A DNA stretch of 64,000 nucleotides from Porticoccus sp905181945 (GCF_047729555.1 NZ_CP159825.1:124001-188000), one strand, 5' to 3'; shown: positions 26,623 through 36,110, counted from the first letter of the stretch. The notes: generated from the letters alone by a model not told the origin. Numbers and translations: made by a program.

Positions 26623-27936
26623 ATGCCGCCAGAGTCGATACATATAAAGCAACTATCATCAGATAGTAAAAATTTTGATTTACAGCTCGATCAGTTGCTG
26701 GAGTGGGAGAGTGACTCCACCCTAAAAATCGATCAGCTGGTTAGCAACATATTGATAGGTATTCGGCGAAAAGGGGACGATGCCCTCATAAAATATACCA
26801 GGGAGTTCGATGGTAGAGATATTTCTGATATTGAAGAGTTGGTTGTTTCTCGCGAAGAGATGAGGGAAGCACTTGATAGCATTAAGGATATTGAAAGGGA
26901 GGCGCTAACGTTTGCCTCTAAGCGAATTCTCGATTATCACCAGCATCAAAAATTAGAATCCTGGAGTTATAATGATGCAGATGGAACTCTGCTGGGTCAG
27001 CAAATTACCCCCCTTGGCAGGGTGGGAATTTATGTTCCAGGAGGTAAGGCAAGCTACCCTTCTTCGGTCTTAATGAATGCATTGCCTGCAAAAGTAGCCG
27101 GTGTGAGTGAAATCGTTATGACGGTTCCTGCCCCAGGGGGTGAGCTGAGCCCGCTGGTGCTTGCCGCCGCCGCCATTGCTGGAGTTGACCAAATTTTTAC
27201 TTTGGGCGGGGCTCAGGCGATCGGTGCCTTGGCTTATGGTACAAAAACAATTCATAAAGTTGATAAAATTGTTGGACCGGGGAATATTTATGTGGCCACA
27301 GCCAAACGCATGGTTTTTGGGCATGTCGGACTAGATATGGTGGCTGGACCATCAGAAATTTTAGTGATATGTGACGGTACAACCGATCCAGATTGGATCG
27401 CTATGGATCTTTTTTCTCAGGCTGAACATGATGAGAATGCGCAAGCAATTCTAGTTAGTAATGATGCTGATTTTTTGGTCCGCGTAAAAATTAGCATAGA
27501 AAAACTGCTACCTACTATGGATCGTGCTGCAATTATTCAAGCCTCTTTAGAAAGCCGTGGCGCTTTTATTTTGGTTGAGAGTCTTGATGAGGCTGTGATG
27601 TTGATTAACCGGATTGCTCCTGAGCATTTGGAGCTGTCGGTTGCTGATCCAGAGAGATTGCTTCCTAGAATTCGAAATGCAGGGGCTATTTTTATGGGCC
27701 GTTTTACATCAGAAGCTTTGGGCGATTATTGTGCGGGGCCTAATCATGTGCTGCCAACGTCTTCTACTGCAAGGTTTTCTTCACCCTTAGGGGTGTACGA
27801 TTTTCAGAAACGCTCTTCAGTGATCATGTGTAATGAAGATAGCGCTTCAAGTCTTGGCAAAAGAGCCTCTGTCATAGCAAAGGGTGAGTCACTGACAGCT
27901 CATGCCCGGTCTGCTGAGTACCGTATTAAAAAATAG
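26623..27936 (+). CDS. hisD: Histidinol dehydrogenase
   Basis: Last two oxidations of histidine synthesis, histidinol to histidine, using NAD and Zn. The 437-residue product carries PLGRVGIYVPGGKASYPSSV, KIVGPGNIYVATAKR, the signature DMVAGPSEILVI, and the catalytic/zinc residues in SQAEHDENAQAIL and NRIAPEHLELSV. Start ATG lies 3 bp after hisG, indicating one transcript with hisG and hisC. Confidence 0.96.
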   Translation: MPPESIHIKQLSSDSKNFDLQLDQLLEWESDSTLKIDQLVSNILIGIRRKGDDALIKYTREFDGRDISDIEELVVSREEMREALDSIKDIEREALTFASKRILDYHQHQKLESWSYNDADGTLLGQQITPLGRVGIYVPGGKASYPSSVLMNALPAKVAGVSEIVMTVPAPGGELSPLVLAAAAIAGVDQIFTLGGAQAIGALAYGTKTIHKVDKIVGPGNIYVATAKRMVFGHVGLDMVAGPSEILVICDGTTDPDWIAMDLFSQAEHDENAQAILVSNDADFLVRVKISIEKLLPTMDRAAIIQASLESRGAFILVESLDEAVMLINRIAPEHLELSVADPERLLPRIRNAGAIFMGRFTSEALGDYCAGPNHVLPTSSTARFSSPLGVYDFQKRSSVIMCNEDSASSLGKRASVIAKGESLTAHARSAEYRIKK

Positions 27937-27989
27937 ATAGATTAGAGTTTTGACTATAAAGGCTAAAAATCAAGAGCGACAACTGCAAG

Positions 27990-29057
27990 ATGGAAAATAA
28001 TAAGTATTGGAGCGACATTATAGGTAAACTGAAGCCTTATATTCCAGGCGAGCAGCCAAAAAATCTGAATTTACTTAAGTTAAATACGAATGAAAATCCT
28101 TATCCTCCATCACCAAAAGTGCGAGATGCCATTATTTCTGAACTAGATGGCCGGCTTCGTTTGTACCCTGATCCCAATGCAGAAATTTTAAAGAAAGCAG
28201 TCGCCGATACGCTCAATGTTGAGACTGAACAGGTATTTGTGGGTAACGGTTCAGATGAAGTTTTGGCACATATTTTTCATGCATTCTTTAAGCAGCAGAC
28301 TCCAATTTTATTCCCTGATGTTACTTATAGTTTTTATCGGGCTTATTGTGGTTTATATCAAGTGCCTTACGAATTAGTTCCATTAACGGAAGATCTATCT
28401 ATCAGTATTAGTGACTACCAGAAGCCTAATGGAGGTATAATTTTCCCTAACCCTAATGCACCTACAGGCCGATTATTATCGTTACCAGCTATCGAGACTT
28501 TACTGAAGGGTAATAAAGATTCAGTTGTAGTCGTAGATGAGGCTTATATAGATTTTGGTGGAGAAAGTGCTACCACTTTGATTGATGTGTATCCGAATTT
28601 GCTAGTCACGCAGTCTTTATCTAAGTCACGTTCCTTGGCAGGATTGAGGGTGGGATTTGCGGTAGGAAACTCATCTTTAATAACTGCTTTGAATCGAATA
28701 AAAAATAGTTTTAATTCTTACCCTGTAGATCGTTTAGCGATTGTGGGGGGCGCGGCTGCATTTCATGATAAGGCGTATTTTGAAAAAACTTGCCAGAAAG
28801 TTATTGAATCTAGAGAAATCTTGACGATATCTTTGGCTGATTTAGGATTTTTTATTTTGCCATCCGCAGCTAATTTTTTGCTTGTGACCCATAATAAGAA
28901 AAATGCTGTTGAGTTGCTGAAACACCTCAGAGACAAAGGAGTGTTAGTTCGCCACTTTGATCAGCCTAGATTGAAACAGTACCTCAGAATTTCAATTGGC
29001 TTGCCTGAGCAAAATGAATATCTTTTAAACGTAATCAAGACACTGTTCAACAAATAA
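27990..29057 (+). CDS. hisC: Histidinol-phosphate aminotransferase
   Basis: PLP enzyme that transaminates imidazole acetol phosphate. The 355-residue fold-type I protein shows LNTNENPYPPSP, the VFVGNGSDEVLAHIFHAF segment, the Asp/Tyr pair VVVDEAYIDFG and the PLP-binding Lys in TQSLSKSRSLAGLRVGFA. It closes the murA-hisG-hisD-hisC run and converges with the DegS-type protease gene 41 bp away. Confidence 0.95.
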   Translation: MENNKYWSDIIGKLKPYIPGEQPKNLNLLKLNTNENPYPPSPKVRDAIISELDGRLRLYPDPNAEILKKAVADTLNVETEQVFVGNGSDEVLAHIFHAFFKQQTPILFPDVTYSFYRAYCGLYQVPYELVPLTEDLSISISDYQKPNGGIIFPNPNAPTGRLLSLPAIETLLKGNKDSVVVVDEAYIDFGGESATTLIDVYPNLLVTQSLSKSRSLAGLRVGFAVGNSSLITALNRIKNSFNSYPVDRLAIVGGAAAFHDKAYFEKTCQKVIESREILTISLADLGFFILPSAANFLLVTHNKKNAVELLKHLRDKGVLVRHFDQPRLKQYLRISIGLPEQNEYLLNVIKTLFNK

Positions 29058-29097
29058 AATCGATAAATGTTTATTTATAAGGGTAACAGATAGCTAG

Positions 29098-30228
29098 TTA
29101 GTTAGCCTTTGGTCGAGTGCCCGCTACTGCATTTATAATTTTTCTCTTTCCATCTCTCAGTACGTCAAGTTTTACCGAGTCTCCTGGAGACAAATTGGCG
29201 ATTATATTCATGCCTCTGTCATTGTCAGTTGCCCAGATCTGATTTATACGGACAATTATATCGCCAGGCAGTAACCCAGAAAAAAACGCCGGACTATTTT
29301 GATAGACATCTGTAATAACTAAACCTGATGGCGGCTCAAGAGCCAGCTGTTTTGCTGCCTCCGGTCTTAGCTGGAGGGCTGTTACCCCCAGCCATCCCCT
29401 GATGACTCTTCCGTGCTTGATAATGTCTTCTAGTATTTCAAGGGCGGTATTGGCAGGTATGGCAAAACTTATACCCGTTGCATATCCGGTACGATCTAGT
29501 ATCGCAGAGATAATGCCGATAAGATTACCCTTCGTGTCAATTAAGGCGCCACCTGAGTTACCTGGGTTGATCGCAGCATCTGTTTGGATGAAGCTTTCAA
29601 AGATATTTAAGCCCAGCCCTTTTCTATGAGTTGCGCTGATAATGCCCTGAGATACGGATTGACCCACACCAAAAGGATTGCCAATGGCAAGCACTATATC
29701 CCCGACTTGCACGTCATCAGTATCAGCTAGCTTGATTGGGATAAGATTATCTAAGTTGATTTTTAGTACCGCAAGATCAATTTCTGGATCTTTTCCTACC
29801 ACTATAACAGTTGCTTCTCTCCCATCTTGCAGTTGAAGAACGATCTGATCTGCACCATCCACAACATGGTGATTTGTTAAAACATAACCATCAGCGGTCA
29901 TAAGGACACCTGAGCCTAATGAGGATTTCATTCTTTGTTGCTTTGGTGGATTGCTCCCATTGTAGAATCGCTGAAAAAGCGGATCAGCAGATAAATGGCT
30001 ATTAGGGGGTAGTTTTTTCTGCGTGTAAATATTTACTACAGACGGAGAAGCTTTTTTCACCGCTACGCCATACGAGTCGGACTCAGTTTGCCTTGGCGTA
30101 GGGATAGATATAGGTTGCTGTTGGTCATCAATCCATTGAGGAAAAAATGTAAAAATAAGAATAGCAAGAAGAAGCCCAGTGATGGTTGGCCAGAAAAGAT
30201 AGTTAATTAGGCGATAAATTTTTTTCAC
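29098..30228 (-). CDS. degS: DegS/AlgW-type periplasmic serine protease
   Basis: Membrane-anchored protease that senses misfolded outer-membrane proteins and cuts an anti-sigma factor of the RpoE/AlgU type. The 376-residue product has one N-terminal transmembrane helix, a trypsin-like domain (His in LTNHHVVDGAD, Asp in DPEIDLAVLKI, Ser in NPGNSGGALID) and a single PDZ domain. Start: GTG at 30226-30228, preceded by AGGAG; a longer frame to 30267 runs upstream of that site. Position beside hisC matches algW in pseudomonads. One PDZ, not two, separates it from DegP. Confidence 0.92.
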   Translation of the reverse strand: MKKIYRLINYLFWPTITGLLLAILIFTFFPQWIDDQQQPISIPTPRQTESDSYGVAVKKASPSVVNIYTQKKLPPNSHLSADPLFQRFYNGSNPPKQQRMKSSLGSGVLMTADGYVLTNHHVVDGADQIVLQLQDGREATVIVVGKDPEIDLAVLKINLDNLIPIKLADTDDVQVGDIVLAIGNPFGVGQSVSQGIISATHRKGLGLNIFESFIQTDAAINPGNSGGALIDTKGNLIGIISAILDRTGYATGISFAIPANTALEILEDIIKHGRVIRGWLGVTALQLRPEAAKQLALEPPSGLVITDVYQNSPAFFSGLLPGDIIVRINQIWATDNDRGMNIIANLSPGDSVKLDVLRDGKRKIINAVAGTRPKAN

Positions 30229-30316
30229 CGAGAACTCCTGTCTTTCTGATAGTAATTTTGGCGCCAAAAAACTAATTTTTATGAGTTATTCTGCATGCAG
30301 ATATGATCGAAATTAG

Positions 30317-30838
30317 TCAGCTGACATTTAAAGTTGGATCATCATTACCTTCTTCTAAGGCGCAGTCTAACTCACTATTTGATGGCGCATGCTGAGCATT
30401 TGTCAAAGAACTGTCTTCTTTTAGGCCATACTCTTCGCTTAAAACACCCCCTGGAGCCTTTGGGGCATAATCTTTTGGCGGTTTTAAATTATCTTCTGAG
30501 GCTAGGTTCATAGTTTTGTCCGCGTCAAATGCAGAATTTATAATTTGACGACTGATATCAGCAGTAGTTAAATGAAGAGCTGCGCTAGCAAAACTTTCAA
30601 GTAGACTTTTGTAGCTTTTTGATAGGCCTGATACAACCTCAGATGTTTTGCGAAAATGCGCAGCTACTTCTTGCTGATAATTACTGAAATCATCTTGAGT
30701 TTCCGCCAGTTGAACTGCAAGCTCTTTTTGACTTTTGTTGTCCTTTTGGGCAGGACGAAGAGCTTTTGCTAAAAAAAATCCAGCGATAACTCCTGCGCCT
30801 AAGAATAATAAATTTACAAATAAAGTCGAAGTCAGCAA
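30317..30838 (-). CDS. zapG: Inner-membrane protein ZapG (YhcB, DUF1043)
   Basis: Envelope and division-linked membrane protein of the YhcB family. The 173-residue product has one N-terminal transmembrane helix (LLFLGAGVIAGFFLAKAL), a coiled-coil stretch (SQKELAVQLAETQDDFSNYQ) and the family segment VAAHFRKTSEVVSGLSKSYK, then a disordered acidic tail. It lies between degS and the divergent zapE gene, as in E. coli. The exact biochemical job of this family is not settled. Confidence 0.87.
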   Translation of the reverse strand: MLTSTLFVNLLFLGAGVIAGFFLAKALRPAQKDNKSQKELAVQLAETQDDFSNYQQEVAAHFRKTSEVVSGLSKSYKSLLESFASAALHLTTADISRQIINSAFDADKTMNLASEDNLKPPKDYAPKAPGGVLSEEYGLKEDSSLTNAQHAPSNSELDCALEEGNDDPTLNVS

Positions 30839-31084
30839 GATATGATCTCCGTAAAGTTTATTGAATTTAGTGCTGTTGCTATATCTTATCCTTAAACAGC
30901 CACAGTCTCAAAGATGTAAGGGGGTTGTGGTCAATATTTTTTTAATGGCCTTTACGCTAAACATATTATGGGTAAGTTTTTCTTTATCAATATATGAGTT
31001 CTCGTTGCCTATTTTGCTATGCCTCGTTAGAGTTTACGCATAATAGAAATTATTTGTAATTAATCCATACACGAGTATACGCAC

Positions 31085-32206
31085 ATTATATTACCTTCAC
31101 CGAAACAGCGATATCTATCAGACCTTCAGCAAGATGGATTTAATTATGATCCGTCCCAAGAGTTTGCAGTAGATTTACTGCAGTTGCTTTATAGGCGACT
31201 GATAGAAGATGAGCTTGTACGCTCCAAAAAAGGATTATTTGCAAAGTTGCGCAAACAGCTTGGGCTCCCTTGTGATCTAGCCCCAGTCCAAGGTCTATAT
31301 TTTTGGGGGGGAGTGGGGCGAGGCAAGACCTACCTAATGGATAGTTTTTTTGATAGCCTTCCTTTTGAAATGAAAATGAGAGCCCATTTTCATCGCTTTA
31401 TGCGAAGGGTTCATGCGGAGCTCAAGTCACTCAAAGGGAAGAAAAATCCACTAAATATGGTTGCTGATAATATTGCTGATGAAGCTCGCGTGATATGTTT
31501 TGACGAGTTTTTTGTATCTGACATTGCAGATGCGATGCTTTTAGGAAAACTATTTGAGCTACTGTTTGCTAGACAGGTAACTTTGGTAGCTACATCTAAT
31601 GTTGAGCCAGATGAGCTTTATTCGAATGGATTACAACGACAGCGTTTTCTTCCTGCTATTGAACTGTTAAAGCAGCATACGAATATCATTAATGTTGACA
31701 GCGGAATAGATTATCGCTTGCGTAGCTTAGAGCAGGCAGAGTTTTATCATTTTCCGTTAGGCTTCGCTGCTGATAAAGTTTTAACAGAGGCTTTTGAGGT
31801 ATTTTGCCCATTATTGAGCGAAGCTGTAGTAGACGTAAAGCTGGAAGTCGAGAGTCGTCAAATCCAATGCCGTCGTTTGGGCAAAGAGGTAGTTTGGTTT
31901 GATTTTAATGTTATTTGTAGTACTCCCCGGAGCCAAAACGACTATATCGAGCTGTCCCGAGAGTTCCATGCTGTTTTGGTTTCTAATGTCCCAGTTATGG
32001 GTAAAAAAAATGAAGATCAAGCAAGACGCTTTATTAATTTGGTTGATGAATTTTATGATCGCAGCGTAAAACTTGTTTTATCAGCCGAAGTAAGTTTGAT
32101 GTTGCTATATGAAGATGGCGCTCTTAATTTTGAATTTCGACGAACTAGAAGTCGTCTCTTGGAAATGCAATCTTATGAGTACCTGGCCAGACCTCATCAG
32201 CCTTGA
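31085..32206 (+). CDS. zapE: Cell division ATPase ZapE (AFG1 family); start codon uncertain
   Basis: AAA+-like ATPase that associates with the Z ring. Walker A is FWGGVGRGKTYLMDSF, Walker B VICFDEFFVSD; the C-terminal block RRFINLVDEFYDRSVKLV is conserved. Homology runs upstream of the first TTG (31184): the frame reads PKQRYLSDLQQDGFNYDP, equivalent to the E. coli ZapE N-terminus. From the stop at 31061 to that block there is no ATG, GTG or TTG, so the start is probably ATT (31085) or ATA (31088), with GAG at 31073-31075. A sequence error is the other option. Confidence 0.88.
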   Translation: MILPSPKQRYLSDLQQDGFNYDPSQEFAVDLLQLLYRRLIEDELVRSKKGLFAKLRKQLGLPCDLAPVQGLYFWGGVGRGKTYLMDSFFDSLPFEMKMRAHFHRFMRRVHAELKSLKGKKNPLNMVADNIADEARVICFDEFFVSDIADAMLLGKLFELLFARQVTLVATSNVEPDELYSNGLQRQRFLPAIELLKQHTNIINVDSGIDYRLRSLEQAEFYHFPLGFAADKVLTEAFEVFCPLLSEAVVDVKLEVESRQIQCRRLGKEVVWFDFNVICSTPRSQNDYIELSREFHAVLVSNVPVMGKKNEDQARRFINLVDEFYDRSVKLVLSAEVSLMLLYEDGALNFEFRRTRSRLLEMQSYEYLARPHQP

Positions 32207-32293
32207 TCTATATTTAGCGTCGATAAAATTGCTAGCTTTTTAGCCTGAATAACCCAAGAGAAGTAATTATTATTTATTAGATGCAGAATCTCC

Positions 32294-32322
32294 TTGAAAT
32301 GACCATGACTGCTCTGTAAAAT
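32294..32322 (+). promoter_or_regulatory. Sigma-70 promoter of rplM-rpsI
   Basis: TTGAAA at 32294-32299 and TAAAAT at 32317-32322 are separated by 17 bp, close to consensus in sequence and ideal in spacing. It lies about 50 bp upstream of the rplM ATG, and the gap contains room for a short leader. Confidence 0.65.
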
Positions 32323-32371
32323 GCGCCCTCCTTTGTGATAGCCACACCAAATTTTAGTTAGGCAGAGTTAG

Positions 32372-32800
32372 ATGAAAACATATAGCGCGAAAGCCGAGAC
32401 AGTACAGCATGACTGGTACATTGTTGATGCAGCAGACAAGACCTTAGGTCGAATGGCGACAGTAATTGCCTCACGACTACGTGGAAAGCATAAACCAGAA
32501 TATACTCCTCATGTTGATACCGGGGATTACATAGTTGTCATTAACGCAGAAAAAGTCCAGGTCACCGGCAATAAAGCAAAAGATAAAATTTATCATAGTC
32601 ATACCGGTTATCCTGGTGGTTTGAAGTCAATAAGTTTCGAGAAATTGATTGAGAAAGCGCCTGAGCGAACCATCCAAAGCGCAGTTAAAGGTATGTTGCC
32701 AAAGGGGCCATTAGGTCGAGCTATGTTTAAAAAATTGAAAGTATATGCTGGCCAAGCGCACCCACACAGTGCTCAACAGCCTCAAGATTTAAATATTTAA
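32372..32800 (+). CDS. rplM: 50S ribosomal protein L13
   Basis: Early-assembling protein of the large ribosomal subunit. The 142-residue product begins MKTYSAKAETVQHDWYIVDA and has the L13 signature KLKVYAGQAHPHSAQQPQ at its C-terminal end. It is 13 bp from rpsI, the universal L13-S9 pair. Confidence 0.98.
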   Translation: MKTYSAKAETVQHDWYIVDAADKTLGRMATVIASRLRGKHKPEYTPHVDTGDYIVVINAEKVQVTGNKAKDKIYHSHTGYPGGLKSISFEKLIEKAPERTIQSAVKGMLPKGPLGRAMFKKLKVYAGQAHPHSAQQPQDLNI

Positions 32801-32813
32801 CGGAAAGTTAGTT

Positions 32814-33206
32814 ATGGCAGATTCTCAATATTACGGCACAGGTCGCCGAAAAACGTCATCTGCTAGAGTGTTTCTAGCAAGCGGTGGCGGCAGTATCACG
32901 GTGAATAATCGGACTTTAGATCAGTATTTTGGCAGGGAAGTCGCTAGAATGATTGTTCGTCAGCCTTTAGAGCTAGTTGATTGCATTAAGACATTTGACT
33001 TGAATATAACTGTAGTTGGCGGAGGTAGTTTTGGCCAAGCCGGTGCTATTCGTCATGGAATTGCTCGTGCATTATTACAATATGATGAGGGTTTACGCAG
33101 TCAGCTTCGCAAGGCTGGTTTCCTGACACGTGATGCTCGTGAAGTTGAACGTAAAAAGGTTGGATTACATAAAGCGCGTAAACGACCACAATTTTCTAAG
33201 CGTTAA
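32814..33206 (+). CDS. rpsI: 30S ribosomal protein S9
   Basis: Small-subunit protein whose C-terminal tail reaches the P-site tRNA. The 130-residue product has YYGTGRRKTSSARVFL at the start, the S9 signature GGSFGQAGAIRHGIARALLQ and the basic tail KKVGLHKARKRPQFSKR ending in Lys-Arg. A strong terminator follows 13 bp after its stop. Confidence 0.98.
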   Translation: MADSQYYGTGRRKTSSARVFLASGGGSITVNNRTLDQYFGREVARMIVRQPLELVDCIKTFDLNITVVGGGSFGQAGAIRHGIARALLQYDEGLRSQLRKAGFLTRDAREVERKKVGLHKARKRPQFSKR

Positions 33207-33219
33207 TACAGGCTTTCTA

Positions 33220-33257
33220 CTCATTAAAAAGCTCGCAATTTGCGAGCTTTTTAATGA
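33220..33257 (+). terminator. Intrinsic terminator after rpsI
   Basis: CTCATTAAAAAGCTCGCAA (33220-33238) is followed directly by its exact reverse complement (33239-33257), with a core GCTCGC stem and A and T runs on either side. It should end the rplM-rpsI transcript and could work on both strands. Confidence 0.85.
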
Positions 33258-33440
33258 GTGGGGTTTTATGAATCCACTGTAAAGATGCGGTGTTATTAGA
33301 AATTATCGAGCTTTTGTTTTTCCTGTATAAAAAATGAATTGTTCTTTGCTATTTCCTTGTAAAAATCCCTAGTTTTCAGTACTATTCTTACCCGTTTTGA
33401 CACATAAAATATTGCCAATCTTAGTTGCTAGGAGAGCGTC

Positions 33441-34043
33441 ATGACTGATGACGGTATTAATTACGGGCGCCGCCGGTTCCTGACAAATGCTACTTGTGTT
33501 GTAGGCGCTGTAGGTGCCGCTGCCGCTGCCGTTCCTTTTGTCGGCTCATGGAGTCCAAGTGCTAAAGCAAAAGCTGCCGGTGCGCCAGTTAAAGTAAATA
33601 TTTCAAAAATAGAGCCAGGACAGATGGTTACATTCGAGTGGCGAGGAAAGCCAGTCTATGTTGTTCGTCGCACGCCTGAGACAATTGCTGCCTTGAGTGG
33701 CCATGACGATATCTTTAGGGACCCTTTGTCGCTTAACTCAAAACAACCAAGCTATGTCAATGGGGTGCATCGCTCCATTGAGGGTAAGGAAGAGTACCTG
33801 ATTGTTGTGGGGCTATGCACTCATCTAGGCTGCGCACCCATGTTTCGTCCAGATGTTGGCGCTCAAGATCTAGGCGGAGATGGTTGGTATGGAGGATTTT
33901 TCTGCCCATGTCATGGTTCAAAGTTTGATCTTGCTGGGCGAGTATTTGCAGGTGTTCCTGCGCCCACTAATTTAGATGTCCCTCCACATTCTTATGAAAC
34001 TGATAATGTGGTAGTCATTGGTGTAGACCAGGAGGCTAGCTAA
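33441..34043 (+). CDS. petA: Ubiquinol-cytochrome c reductase, Rieske iron-sulfur subunit
   Basis: Rieske protein of the bc1 complex: takes electrons from ubiquinol and passes them to cytochrome c1. The 200-residue product has a Tat-type anchor (GRRRFLTNATCVVGAVG), then a periplasmic Rieske domain with cluster ligands in CTHLGCAP and CPCHGSKFDLAG. Its stop overlaps the start of petBC by 1 bp, giving one petA-petBC operon. Confidence 0.96.
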   Translation: MTDDGINYGRRRFLTNATCVVGAVGAAAAAVPFVGSWSPSAKAKAAGAPVKVNISKIEPGQMVTFEWRGKPVYVVRRTPETIAALSGHDDIFRDPLSLNSKQPSYVNGVHRSIEGKEEYLIVVGLCTHLGCAPMFRPDVGAQDLGGDGWYGGFFCPCHGSKFDLAGRVFAGVPAPTNLDVPPHSYETDNVVVIGVDQEAS

Positions 34044-36076
34044 TGAAAGCGTTAGTATCATTGCGTGATTGGATAGACGCGCGTTTGCCAATTATGCGTG
34101 CCTGGAATACGCATATGGCTAAGTATTATGCCCCTAAGAATTTTAATTTTTGGTATTATTTTGGTGTGCTATCGTTAGTTGTGCTAGTTATACAGCTCAT
34201 ATCAGGTATTTGGTTGCTGATGAGCTTTGAAGGTTCATCTGAGAGAGCCTTTGCTTCAGTCGAATATATTATGCGTGACGTCGATTTTGGTTGGATTCTC
34301 AGATATATTCACTCCACTGGTGCGTCAGCTTTTTTTGTAGTCATCTACCTTCATATGTTTCGTGGGTTAATTTACGGCTCATATAAACCACCGCGTGAGC
34401 TAGTTTGGATCTTTGGTATGACTATCTACGTCGCCCTAATGGCTGAAGCCTTCATGGGGTATGTTCTGCCTTGGGGGCAAATGTCTTTCTGGGGGGCGCA
34501 GGTAATTATCTCATTGTTTGGTGCAATACCTGTAGTTGGCGAAGACATTGTGCAGTGGGTTAGAGGGGATTACCTGATTTCAGGTATAACGCTAAATAGA
34601 TTTATGTCACTTCATGTCGTGGCATTACCTATTATCTTACTGGCTTTGGTTGTCTTGCATATTTTGGCATTGCATGAGGTGGGTTCGAACAACCCAGATG
34701 GTGTCGATATTAAGAAAAATAAGGATGAAAATGGTATCCCATTAGATGGAATTCCTTTTCATCCTTACTATACAGTGCATGATCTTATCCCAATCACTGT
34801 ATTCTTGTTCGTTTTTTGTTTTATCCTGTTTTTTATGCCAGAAATGGGCGGGTATTTTTTGGAGTATGCTAATTTTGAAATCGCTAACCCCCTTAAGACC
34901 CCTGAGCATATAGCCCCTGTATGGTACTTTACGCCGTTTTACTCAATGCTTAGGGCGGTTCCAGACAAGTTTGCTGGATTTTTAGTTATGGCTGCCGCCA
35001 TTGCCATTATGTTTGTATTGCCCTGGCTGGACCGTAGCCCAGTAAGATCTATGAGATACAAGGGTAGTTTTAGTCGTGGAGCTATACTGGTCTTTGCTGC
35101 CTCGTTTGTTATTCTTGGTGTTCTTGGGGTGAAGGCCCCAACACCAGAGCGAACCTTTTTGGCTCAAGTATGCACCGCATTATACTTTTTGTTTTTCCTT
35201 GCTATGCCGCTTTGGACTCGTATAGAAAAAACCAAGCCAGAGCCAGATCGCATTACAATGAATGGCGGTATGGGCCCCTGGAAATCCTTACTGGCTTTAT
35301 TTATTGTGCTCTTCTTGATATGGGCGCCACTTAAAGCGGTAGGTGCAGAATCTAATTTTGACTGCGGGTCTATTAACTGCGATGAGTTTAATGCTGACCT
35401 GAGCGACAAAGCTTCGTTGCAAAACGGGGCTAAGTTGTTTGTTAATTATTGCATGGGTTGTCATTCTGCGAAATATTCCCGCTGGGAAAGAGTGGCTAGA
35501 GATTTACAGATACCTCCTTCTATAGCGAAAGAAAGTCTTATATACGCGGACCAAAAATTTGGCGCTTTAATGAATATTTCAATGCCCGCAGATAAAGCAA
35601 AAGCATGGTTTGGCGCCACACCTCCAGACTTAACCCTAGTTGCTAGGGCTCGCTCTCCCGAGTGGATCTATACATACCTTAGAAATTTTTATTTAGATCC
35701 AAGCCGTCCTCTTGGCGTAAACAATAAAGTATTTAAAGATGTCGGTATGCCCCATGTTTTGTTAGACCTCCAGGGTTTGCAAGAGTGTGCCCCTGGACCA
35801 GTTCTTGCCGCAAACGGCGGCATTAAGCGGGACCCTTTAACTAGAGCTGAAGTCTTAGACGACCCGTGCGGCCGCTATACTCTTTCCGAAAAAGGCAAGC
35901 TTTCCCCTGAAGATTTTGATGAGGCGATGTTTGATCTGGTTAATTTTTTAACCTACGTTGGCGAACCCATGGCTGAAGACCGTAAGAGAATTGGTGTCTA
36001 TGCGTTACTTTTTCTTGCATTTCTATTCATCTGGGTTTGGCTTTTAAATCGCGAATATTGGAAAGATCTTCATTAG
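34043..36076 (+). CDS. petBC: Fused cytochrome b / cytochrome c1 of the bc1 complex
   Basis: One 677-residue frame covers both subunits. Residues 1 to about 405 are cytochrome b: eight predicted membrane helices, heme-ligand His pairs in RYIHSTGASAFF/YLHMF and SLHVVALP/LVVLHILALHE, and the Qo motif PEHIAPVWYF (PEW-type loop). After a junction near residue 406 comes a hydrophobic, signal-like stretch, then cytochrome c1 with heme motif CMGCH at 470-474, the APPDL-like TPPDLTLVARAR segment and a C-terminal anchor ending REYWKDLH. Most gammaproteobacteria have separate petB and petC. As known for Bradyrhizobium FbcH, cleavage after export (around KAVGA) may separate the two. Confidence 0.93.
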   Translation: MKALVSLRDWIDARLPIMRAWNTHMAKYYAPKNFNFWYYFGVLSLVVLVIQLISGIWLLMSFEGSSERAFASVEYIMRDVDFGWILRYIHSTGASAFFVVIYLHMFRGLIYGSYKPPRELVWIFGMTIYVALMAEAFMGYVLPWGQMSFWGAQVIISLFGAIPVVGEDIVQWVRGDYLISGITLNRFMSLHVVALPIILLALVVLHILALHEVGSNNPDGVDIKKNKDENGIPLDGIPFHPYYTVHDLIPITVFLFVFCFILFFMPEMGGYFLEYANFEIANPLKTPEHIAPVWYFTPFYSMLRAVPDKFAGFLVMAAAIAIMFVLPWLDRSPVRSMRYKGSFSRGAILVFAASFVILGVLGVKAPTPERTFLAQVCTALYFLFFLAMPLWTRIEKTKPEPDRITMNGGMGPWKSLLALFIVLFLIWAPLKAVGAESNFDCGSINCDEFNADLSDKASLQNGAKLFVNYCMGCHSAKYSRWERVARDLQIPPSIAKESLIYADQKFGALMNISMPADKAKAWFGATPPDLTLVARARSPEWIYTYLRNFYLDPSRPLGVNNKVFKDVGMPHVLLDLQGLQECAPGPVLAANGGIKRDPLTRAEVLDDPCGRYTLSEKGKLSPEDFDEAMFDLVNFLTYVGEPMAEDRKRIGVYALLFLAFLFIWVWLLNREYWKDLH

Positions 36077-36085
36077 CACCTGCTT

Positions 36086-36110
36086 GGGCGGCAAATTTAG
36101 CCGCTCTTTT
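36086..36110 (+). terminator. Intrinsic terminator after petBC
   Basis: GGGCGGC (36086-36092), loop AAATTTA, GCCGCTC (36100-36106) form a 7-bp stem with one G-U pair, followed by TTTTATT. It sits 10 bp after the petBC stop and ends the petA-petBC transcript before sspA. Confidence 0.65.

Noticed and set aside
30861..31043. 60-codon hydrophobic frame between zapG and zapE
   Set aside because: No good ribosome site, no recognisable similarity, and it fills a divergent promoter region.
33397..33425. TTGACA ahead of petA as a sigma-70 promoter
   Set aside because: The -35 match is good but no acceptable -10 lies at the right distance.
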